From: Niastella yeongjuensis
GTDB lineage: Bacteria > Bacteroidota > Bacteroidia > Chitinophagales > Chitinophagaceae
Direction: 5' to 3'
Length of the DNA stretch: 64,000 nucleotides
Assembly: GCF_900110245.1 (NCBI RefSeq)
Contig: NZ_FOCZ01000013.1
Span: 62,001 to 126,000 of the forward strand
Shown here: piece by piece, positions 8,542 through 16,112 of the stretch
Layout: the number at the start of each line of letters is the position of its first letter
Position numbering within the stretch: position 1 is the stretch's first letter
The notes under the pieces: model-generated
Told to the model about the DNA's origin: nothing
Databases searched by the model: none
Seen by the model: the letters and a program-made list of their open reading frames with translations, nothing else
Position numbers and translations under genes: made by a program

Positions 8542-9795
8542 ATGGCTACAGATATTAAATGCCCGAGTTGTGGACACAAGTTTGCCATTGAAGATGCTGT
8601 TTCTGAAGATATTAAAAAAGAACTGCGCGAGAAGATGCAAGTCTTCTTAAAACAGAAGGAGGATGATTTTGCCAAAAGGGAAAAAGAGCTGATCCAACAG
8701 GTACAACATAAAGATGCAGAATATGCCAAAAAACTGCAGGAAGAAACGGTAAAACTGCAACAGTCGCTCGAAGTAGACCTTCGCAAAACCATTGCCACGG
8801 ACTTCGAAACCAAATTGCAATTGCTGCAACAAACCAATAAAGACCAGGAAAATAAACTGGTAGAAGCCCGGCAAAAAGAGATTGAATTCCTGCAAAAAGA
8901 GCAGGTACTGAAAAATAAAGAAGCCGAACTGGAATTATCGGTTCAACGAAAACTGCAGGAAGAACGGGTGAAATTGTCTGAAGAACTGCGCAAGCTGGAA
9001 GAACAAAAAACGGCCACCCGGGAAAACGAATACCAGTTACGGTTGCGGGAACTGGAAAAGCAACTGGACGACCAGAAAAAGCTGGCCGAAGAAATGAAAC
9101 GCAAGGCTGAACAGGGTTCCATGCAATTACAGGGTGAAGTACAGGAACTGATCCTGGAGGAAATGTTGAAATCAACCTTCCCCTTCGACCTGGTAAGTGA
9201 GGTAGGAAAGGGTATCCGTGGTGCCGACTGTACCCTCACCATTCGCAACAACCTGGGACAGGAATGCGGCAAGATCATCTTTGAAAGTAAACGCACCAAA
9301 CATTTTGATAAAAACTGGATCGAAAAGCTAAAGGCCGATATGCGCAGCACGTCTGCCGATATAGGTGTGATCGTAACACAAGCCATGCCTGAACAGATCT
9401 CTACCTTTACCCAGCTCGATGGAATCTGGATCTGTTCTTTTACCGACGTGCTGGCCCTGGTGCATGTACTGCGGGATGGTATTATGAAAATTTTCATGGC
9501 TGCCAAAACGCATGAGAACAAGGGCGACAAAATGCACATGTTGTATGGTTATTTAACCAGCAACGAATTCAGTGAACAGTGGAAAGCCATCCGGGAAGGG
9601 TTCCAGGCCATGAACCAGTCCATTCAACGGGAACGCGAGGCCATGGAAAAGCTATGGAAGATGCGTCAAAAACAACTTGAAAAGGTGTTATTGAATGCAG
9701 CCCATATCAAGGGTTCCATTGAAGGCATAGCTGGGAACGATAATATTCAGTTAGATCTTATCGATGATACAGATACATTATTGGTAGACGAGTAG
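8542..9795 (+). CDS. DUF2130 family protein: zinc-ribbon start, long coiled coil, nuclease-like C-terminal domain
   Basis: A 417-residue cytoplasmic protein. Residues 7-14 (CPSCGHKF) are a half zinc ribbon with one CxxC pair. Residues about 20-215 are a highly charged coiled coil rich in Glu, Lys and Gln. Residues about 215-340 form the DUF2130 core, with LVSEVGKGIRGADC, then the segment FESKRTK followed by WIEKLKADMR, and IGVIVTQAMPE. This layout resembles RmuC and other restriction-endonuclease-fold proteins, in which the glutamate and lysine of an ExK motif are catalytic; here ESK fits that pattern. The biochemical role of the family is not established to my knowledge. The gene is monocistronic and is followed by heptamer arrays from 9824. 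Confidence 0.85.
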   Translation: MATDIKCPSCGHKFAIEDAVSEDIKKELREKMQVFLKQKEDDFAKREKELIQQVQHKDAEYAKKLQEETVKLQQSLEVDLRKTIATDFETKLQLLQQTNKDQENKLVEARQKEIEFLQKEQVLKNKEAELELSVQRKLQEERVKLSEELRKLEEQKTATRENEYQLRLRELEKQLDDQKKLAEEMKRKAEQGSMQLQGEVQELILEEMLKSTFPFDLVSEVGKGIRGADCTLTIRNNLGQECGKIIFESKRTKHFDKNWIEKLKADMRSTSADIGVIVTQAMPEQISTFTQLDGIWICSFTDVLALVHVLRDGIMKIFMAAKTHENKGDKMHMLYGYLTSNEFSEQWKAIREGFQAMNQSIQREREAMEKLWKMRQKQLEKVLLNAAHIKGSIEGIAGNDNIQLDLIDDTDTLLVDE

Positions 9796-9823
9796 CTTCC
9801 GTGGTAGTATGAATCCGACGTCA

Positions 9824-9865
9824 GAGGTATGAGGTATGATGTATGAGGTACGAGGTATGAGGTAT
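9824..9865. repeat. Degenerate heptamer array, unit GAGGTAT, six copies
   Basis: Six consecutive 7-bp units (GAGGTAT, GAGGTAT, GATGTAT, GAGGTAC, GAGGTAT, GAGGTAT) in exact 7-bp register. The array lies 28 bp past the DUF2130 stop and 24 bp before a second heptamer array of different sequence. Confidence 0.9.
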
Positions 9866-9889
9866 GAAATTTCACGAGCTTCTTACCCT

Positions 9890-9945
9890 CCTACTTCCTA
9901 CTTCTTACTTCCTACTTCTTACTTCCTACTTCCTGCCTCCTACTT
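9890..9945. repeat. Degenerate heptamer array, unit CCTACTT, eight copies, overlapping a gene end
   Basis: Eight exact-register 7-bp units (CCTACTT or CTTACTT, one CCTGCCT). On the minus strand bases 9926-9945 encode the last residues and the TAG stop of the phosphopantetheinyl transferase gene, so this array supplies the gene's terminus. Confidence 0.9.
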
Positions 9946-10594
9946 CAGTATTCCCCTCCGTCATAACCCAGGCCAGTGCCAGCTGATCAAATATTCTTGC
10001 TTCCACGGTCAGTTGAACGGGCTCCCGTTTTTGAAAAACAAAGGGGCATACAATGGTTTCATCTGCCTTGAAGGTAATGGGACCATTTAACTGCATGTGT
10101 TGCTTAAAATCGAGCTCCCCATGACCATACCATTTATAAATGGCTTCCTTGGCGCTCCACAACACGGTGGTTAGTTCCAGGTGAATTTTGGGCAGGTGTG
10201 TCCACGCGTTCAGGAACACCTTTTCATTATAATGCAGGAATTTATGCGAAATGGCTACTATACGGGAAGAAACCAGCTCGATATCTACCCCCACCCGGCT
10301 GTGACTGCTGACGATGGCCGCAGCAAAATTACCGCCATGGGAAATGGAGAAGTGGTATTGCTCGCTTTCCAGAAAAGGCTTACGGGTATCGGCTACCAGG
10401 ATCTCTTCCAGGGGAAAATCAGCATACAAAGTAGGCAGTAAAAACCGGCCGGCCAGGTGCTGCAGCCGCTTATATGGATGGGAAACTCCCTTCTTCAGCG
10501 GTACTTTTTCCAGATAAAACGCCTCCGGCTCTTCTATACGCCAGATGCCCAATTTTGTATTTTCGTTAATATTATGTTGATAAAACAGTGCCAC
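9926..10594 (-). CDS. 4'-phosphopantetheinyl transferase superfamily protein (Sfp-like)
   Basis: A 222-residue enzyme that would move the 4'-phosphopantetheine arm of coenzyme A to a serine of an acyl- or peptidyl-carrier protein. The Mg-binding motif VGVDIE places Asp104 and Glu106. The second family motif WSAKEAIYKW (146-155) supplies Glu150 and Lys154. The substrate-binding KPFL and FSISHGG segments (about 72-88) are also present. The length fits Sfp-type enzymes. No polyketide or non-ribosomal synthase is in the window, so the carrier protein is unknown; it could equally serve fatty-acid ACP. The last six residues (EVGGRK) and the TAG stop come from a heptamer repeat array, so the C-terminal tail is unlikely to matter for activity. 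Confidence 0.9.
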   Translation of the reverse strand: MALFYQHNINENTKLGIWRIEEPEAFYLEKVPLKKGVSHPYKRLQHLAGRFLLPTLYADFPLEEILVADTRKPFLESEQYHFSISHGGNFAAAIVSSHSRVGVDIELVSSRIVAISHKFLHYNEKVFLNAWTHLPKIHLELTTVLWSAKEAIYKWYGHGELDFKQHMQLNGPITFKADETIVCPFVFQKREPVQLTVEARIFDQLALAWVMTEGNTEVGGRK

Positions 10595-10684
10595 AGTAGC
10601 GTTTTAGATTTTACATTGCACCAATTTTCAAGCGGCAGCAAACAGTCGGCTAAATAACAATCAAATATAAACTAATCACATCAC

Positions 10685-11221
10685 ATGATCTTGTCGGATA
10701 AACGCATACTGGAAGAAATTGAGAAAGGCAGCATCCGCATTGAACCCTATAATCGTGAATGCCTGGGGAGTAATTCGTACGATGTGCACCTGGGTAAATA
10801 CCTGGCTACCTACCGGGAACACATCCTGGATGCCAAAAAACACAACGAAATTGAGTATTTCGAAATACCCGACGACGGTTTTGTGCTGTATCCCCATGTA
10901 TTTTACCTGGGCGTAACGGAAGAATATACCGAAACCCATGCCCACGTGCCGTTCCTGGAAGGAAAATCCTCTACCGGCCGCCTGGGGATCGACATTCATG
11001 CCACTGCCGGTAAAGGCGATGTGGGTTTTTGCGGAAACTGGACCCTGGAAATCTCCGTAAAACAACCCGTAAAGATCTACAAAGGCATGCCCATCGGGCA
11101 ATTGATCTATTTCCCGGTTGAAGGGGAAATTGCCGTTAAATACAATCAGAAGAAAGACGCCAAATACAGCGGTCAACCCGACAAACCGGTTGAAAGTATG
11201 ATGTGGAAGAATAAATTCTAG
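10685..11221 (+). CDS. dcd: dCTP deaminase
   Basis: A 178-residue trimeric enzyme of pyrimidine metabolism that converts dCTP to dUTP, the precursor of dTTP. The family start ILSDKRILEEIEKG, the substrate-binding segment around SNSYDVHLG, the GKSSTGRLGIDIHATAG region and the GFCGNWTLEI stretch with the catalytic glutamate are all present. The gene is probably monocistronic. Its TAG stop shares the four bases CTAG (11218-11221) with the TAG stop of the convergent DUF3810 gene. Confidence 0.95.
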   Translation: MILSDKRILEEIEKGSIRIEPYNRECLGSNSYDVHLGKYLATYREHILDAKKHNEIEYFEIPDDGFVLYPHVFYLGVTEEYTETHAHVPFLEGKSSTGRLGIDIHATAGKGDVGFCGNWTLEISVKQPVKIYKGMPIGQLIYFPVEGEIAVKYNQKKDAKYSGQPDKPVESMMWKNKF

Positions 11222-12297
11222 ATCGCTTCTTTCCCAAACTTTTTGTAATAAGCCACCAGCCAGGCTACCACTTCATTGTAAGTTAATTTACCGCCTGGCT
11301 GATTATTGGCCTTCAGATACTGGCCATACAGGTGGTCGATGACTTCCTCAATGGGGTTCCGGTATTTCTTTACAAACTCCCTCAATTCGCGGTAGTCGGT
11401 TTTAATGCCCGGTGGCAGTTGCGCATCGAGCAGTTTGGCAGCTAACGAATCCTGGGCATACAAATAATACCTTGAATAGCTGTACAGGTCAAAATACACC
11501 GAGTACCTGAACAAGGCATCCTGCGAAGAACGGGCAGATAAATACCCCGCAAAATTGGCTTCATTTTCCTTGGCATATCCCAACTGGTGCCCAATTTCAT
11601 GACAGGTGGTAAAAGGCTGAACAAACAAAGGCACTGTAGTATTTACCTGCGCCTCCCCGCTGAACGGGTTATAATACCCGGTATATCCCAGATAATTTCC
11701 CAGATAGCTGTATAAAGAAGGTTTTACCGAACTGAATGAATAAGTGAATTGCCCTTCCTTGCGCGCCAGCTGATCATATGCCGCCGTGGCTCCATTGAAT
11801 AAATTCCTCTTGCGCAGCAAGCCTTCGCGGTTCACGCGGGAAGGGGAATCCAGTGCATTCAACCGCACCACTACCTGTTGCATAACATGAATCAGGTCTT
11901 CCTTGGAATAACGTTCTACTTTTAATCCTAACTGATAGGCCACCCCGCGGCGGTTGTAATTCATTCCCCATAATAAATTAAAAGCTACATATACCACCAG
12001 CACTATAAATCCCAGCTGTGCCAGGGCCTGTAACCAGTATTTCTTATTTGTTTGTTTTTTTACTACGCGCCGGATGGTTCTATACAGTGTTCTTATCAGC
12101 CATATAATGATCAGTGCGTAAAAAATATCCCCTACACTAAAAGGCAGCCAGCCAAATAAAATACGTTGAACCTTTGAAATAACAGGATAGAATCCTGATG
12201 CATAATATCGCTCTACTGCATCAGGGAATAAAGAAAAGATTTTAATGAAAATAGCCAGGCCCAATAAAACTAACCAGGCAGTTTTTTTCCTCCACAT
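11218..12297 (-). CDS. DUF3810 family membrane protein with HExxH metalloprotease motif
   Basis: A 359-residue protein. Three hydrophobic segments are visible: about 8-25 (WLVLLGLAIFIKIF), 45-68 (GWLPFSVGDIFYALIIIWLI) and 85-108 (ALAQLGFIVLVVYVAFNLLWG). The remaining soluble part contains FTTCHEIGHQLGYA followed 7 residues later by ENEANFAGYL. That pattern, HEIGH plus a downstream Glu-Asn-Glu, is a zincin-type metallopeptidase signature. DUF3810 is known mainly in Bacteroidota and has no characterised substrate that I know of. The two stop codons of this gene and dcd overlap tail to tail in a CTAG tetramer. Confidence 0.88.
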   Translation of the reverse strand: MWRKKTAWLVLLGLAIFIKIFSLFPDAVERYYASGFYPVISKVQRILFGWLPFSVGDIFYALIIIWLIRTLYRTIRRVVKKQTNKKYWLQALAQLGFIVLVVYVAFNLLWGMNYNRRGVAYQLGLKVERYSKEDLIHVMQQVVVRLNALDSPSRVNREGLLRKRNLFNGATAAYDQLARKEGQFTYSFSSVKPSLYSYLGNYLGYTGYYNPFSGEAQVNTTVPLFVQPFTTCHEIGHQLGYAKENEANFAGYLSARSSQDALFRYSVYFDLYSYSRYYLYAQDSLAAKLLDAQLPPGIKTDYRELREFVKKYRNPIEEVIDHLYGQYLKANNQPGGKLTYNEVVAWLVAYYKKFGKEAI

Positions 12298-12424
12298 AGA
12301 ATATTATTTTGCTATCAATAGCCCTCCGTATTACCCTTCCTTCCCCTTAAGTTATAAAATATTAACAACGCTACGAACCAGCTATTTACCACATTTTCTT
12401 TAAATTCACCACAACAATAGTACT

Positions 12425-13721
<1,297 letters not shown>

Positions 13722-13747
13722 AAGCATATTAACTACACAACTACTAC

Positions 13748-15376
13748 ATGAATCTTGAGTTTAACCGCAACGAGGACGTTATAAAACGGGCCCTCAGCGA
13801 AATGAAACAACGTTTTGCACAAGTGGCCCTGGGTGGTGGTAAAAAAGCGATTGCCAAACAGAAAGAAAAAAACAAATTAACGGCCCGCGAACGCATCGAT
13901 TACCTGCTTGACCCGAATACCCCATTTGTTGAGATCGGCGCATTTGCCGGCTGGGAAATGTATGAAGAACAGGGCGGCTGTCCCGCCGGTGGCACCGTTG
14001 CCGGTGTAGGCTATGTAAGCGGCCGGCAATGTGTTATCCTGGCCAATGACCAAACTGTAAAGGCCGGCGCCTGGTTTCCCATCACCGGTAAAAAGAACCT
14101 GCGCCTGCAGGAGATTGCCATGGAAAACCGCCTGCCGGTAATTTACCTGGTCGATAGTGCCGGCGTGTTCTTACCCATGCAGGATGAGATCTTTCCCGAT
14201 AAAGAACATTTTGGCCGGATATTCAGGAACAATGCCCGCATGAGCGCTATGGGTATTACGCAAATTGCGGCCGTAATGGGTGCCTGCGTAGCCGGTGGTG
14301 CCTACCTGCCCATCATGAGCGATGAAACACTGATGGTAGAAGGCAACGGTTCTATTTTCCTGGCTGGCCCTTACCTGGTAAAAGCTGCCATAGGTGAGAA
14401 TATCGATGCAGAAACGCTGGGTGGTGCGGTAACTCATAATGCCATCAGCGGTATTGCCGATTATAAATTCGAAACGGAAGAAGCCTGTCTCGATCAGGTA
14501 AAAAAGATCATGTCGAAACTAGGTCATACCACCAAGGCTGGTTTTGATCGCAGTACGCCAAAAGCGCCCAAAAAGAAAGCGGAAGACATCTATGGCATTA
14601 TTCCCGCCGACCCTACCCGCCCCTACGATATGCTGCAGATCATTGAGCAAATAACCGACGACTCGGTATTCGAACAATTTAAACAGGATTACGGCAAAAC
14701 CATTTTGTGCGGGTATGCCCGGATAGATGGTTGGGCCGTGGGCATTGTGGCCAATCAGCGCACCATGGTAAAAAGCGCCAAAGGCGAAATGCAAATGGGC
14801 GGCGTTATTTACAACGACAGTGCCGATAAAGCAGCCCGCTTTATTATGAACTGTAACCAAAAGAAAATACCGTTGGTGTTCCTGCAGGATGTGACCGGTT
14901 TTATGGTGGGCTCCCGCAGTGAACATGCCGGCATTATAAAAGACGGCGCTAAAATGGTGAATGCAGTCGCCAACTCGGTAGTGCCCAAGATCACCGTTAT
15001 TGTAGGCAATTCTTATGGCGCCGGTAATTATGCCATGTGTGGCAAGGCCTATGATCCACGATTTATTTATGCATGGCCCAATGCAAAGATTGCCGTAATG
15101 GGCGGCGAACAGGCCGCCAAAACCCTGTTACAGATACAGGTAAGCGCCATGAAAGCCAAGGGCAGCGAAGTATCGCCCGAAGACGAACAAAAGTTACTGA
15201 ACGATATAAAAGGCAAATACGAGAAACAAACCACGCCTTATTACGCAGCAGCCCGCCTCTGGGTAGATGCTATCATAGATCCGGTGCAAACCCGGGAAAT
15301 TATTTCAGAAAGCCTGGCGGCAGCCAATCACAATCCGGAGATCCCACCTTTTAATACGGGTGTCATTCAGGTATAG
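13748..15376 (+). CDS. Acyl-CoA carboxylase, carboxyltransferase (beta) subunit, methylcrotonyl-CoA carboxylase-like
   Basis: A 542-residue biotin-dependent carboxyltransferase with tandem crotonase-fold halves. The first half contains the acyl-CoA site around VMGACVAGGAYLPIM and SIFLAGPYLVKAAIGE; the second contains LVFLQDVTGFMVG and NSYGAGNYAMCGKAYDPRF. The alanine-tyrosine version of these motifs and the length are closer to methylcrotonyl-CoA carboxylase (leucine degradation) than to propionyl-CoA carboxylase. The biotin carboxylase/biotin-carrier alpha subunit is not next to it, so the holoenzyme partner must lie elsewhere. Substrate assignment from motifs alone is provisional. Confidence 0.9.
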   Translation: MNLEFNRNEDVIKRALSEMKQRFAQVALGGGKKAIAKQKEKNKLTARERIDYLLDPNTPFVEIGAFAGWEMYEEQGGCPAGGTVAGVGYVSGRQCVILANDQTVKAGAWFPITGKKNLRLQEIAMENRLPVIYLVDSAGVFLPMQDEIFPDKEHFGRIFRNNARMSAMGITQIAAVMGACVAGGAYLPIMSDETLMVEGNGSIFLAGPYLVKAAIGENIDAETLGGAVTHNAISGIADYKFETEEACLDQVKKIMSKLGHTTKAGFDRSTPKAPKKKAEDIYGIIPADPTRPYDMLQIIEQITDDSVFEQFKQDYGKTILCGYARIDGWAVGIVANQRTMVKSAKGEMQMGGVIYNDSADKAARFIMNCNQKKIPLVFLQDVTGFMVGSRSEHAGIIKDGAKMVNAVANSVVPKITVIVGNSYGAGNYAMCGKAYDPRFIYAWPNAKIAVMGGEQAAKTLLQIQVSAMKAKGSEVSPEDEQKLLNDIKGKYEKQTTPYYAAARLWVDAIIDPVQTREIISESLAAANHNPEIPPFNTGVIQV

Positions 15377-15411
15377 TATCTTGCCGCCTCAAATAATAAT
15401 CTGTATTCATT

Positions 15412-15879
15412 TTGGCAACTTCGAATAAAGAACTGGTTATTTATACTGATGGCGCCTCCCGCGGCAATCCGGGTCCGGGTGGCTATGGGGCTATATTGCA
15501 ATGGGGCAGTAGCCGCAAGGAATTGTCTGGGGGTTACCGCCGCACAACCAATAACCGTATGGAGTTAATGGCCGTAATTGTAGCCCTGGAAGCCCTCACC
15601 AAGGATGGTTTGCACATTACCATTTACTCCGACAGCCAGTATGTAGTGAAAGCAGTTATGGAGGGTTGGTTAAAGAACTGGATCGCCACCGATTTTAAAG
15701 GGGGCAAAAAGAACAAAGACTTGTGGACCCGCTTTTATAAATTGATGCAAAAACACCAGCTTCGGTTCGTATGGGTAAAAGGCCATGCCGATAACCCATT
15801 CAACAATCGTTGCGATCAGTTAGCCACCGCCGCCGCAGATGGAGGAAATTTGTTGAATGACGTAGGTTTTGAGGGGTAG
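15412..15879 (+). CDS. rnhA: Ribonuclease HI, with UUG start
   Basis: A 155-residue enzyme that cuts the RNA strand of RNA-DNA hybrids. The catalytic carboxylates are Asp13 (YTDGASRGNPG), Glu51 (NNRMELMAV), Asp74 (IYSDSQYVV) and Asp135 (NNRCDQLA), and His125 (KGHADN) is the flexible loop residue, as in Escherichia coli RNase HI. The basic-protrusion segment around GWLKNWIATDFKGGKK is kept. The only start that gives a full N-terminus is TTG at 15412; the next in-frame Met is at residue 50, after the first catalytic Asp. The TAG stop is followed after one base by a repeat array. Confidence 0.96.
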   Translation: MATSNKELVIYTDGASRGNPGPGGYGAILQWGSSRKELSGGYRRTTNNRMELMAVIVALEALTKDGLHITIYSDSQYVVKAVMEGWLKNWIATDFKGGKKNKDLWTRFYKLMQKHQLRFVWVKGHADNPFNNRCDQLATAAADGGNLLNDVGFEG

Positions 15880-15988
15880 GTTGACCTGTTAACCTGTTAA
15901 CACGTTGACATGTTAACAGGTTGATTGAGTTGAAGAACGAAGTAGGAAGTAAGAGGTAGGAAGTTGACAGGGTTGACGGAGTTGATAG
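15880..15988. repeat. Composite array of 8-, 7- and 9-bp units after rnhA
   Basis: Seven octamers (GTTGACCT, GTTAACCT, GTTAACAC, GTTGACAT, GTTAACAG, GTTGATTG, AGTTGAAG) run from 15880 to 15935. Four heptamers (GAAGTAG, GAAGTAA, GAGGTAG, GAAGTTG) follow at 15939-15966, and 9-mers of the type GGTTGACGG at about 15962-15988. The array begins at the first base after the rnhA stop codon. Confidence 0.85.
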
Positions 15989-16046
15989 GGTTGCCCCGCC
16001 TACGCCAGGGCTTCGGCCGGCGATGCGCGCAGCAGTGTATTTCTTT

Positions 16047-16109
16047 CTGCCTTCTGCCCTCTGCCTTCTGCCTTTTTCACGTTTGAAGTTTCACGTTTCA
16101 CGATTCACG
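16047..16109. repeat. Two abutting heptamer arrays (CTGCCTT, then TTTCACG), nine units
   Basis: Four CTGCCTT-type heptamers (16047-16074) are joined without a gap to five TTTCACG-type heptamers (16075-16109). The array ends three bases before the ATG at 16113. The same CTGCCTT family, with the same neighbouring TGTATTTCTTTCTGC, recurs at 56159-56235 and inverted at 60641-60699. Confidence 0.9.
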
Positions 16110-16112
16110 ACT

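Noticed and set aside
8222-8650. A 142-codon plus-strand frame before and overlapping the DUF2130 gene, and a 70-codon minus-strand frame at 8167-8379
   Set aside because: Unlike any family I know; the plus frame runs into the DUF2130 gene out of frame, and neither has a good start.
8612-9539. Several long minus-strand frames opposite the DUF2130 gene (187, 198 and 82 codons)
   Set aside because: Coding-strand bias of a Lys/Glu/Gln-rich coiled coil keeps the antisense frames open; the translations are Ser- and Phe-rich and low in complexity.
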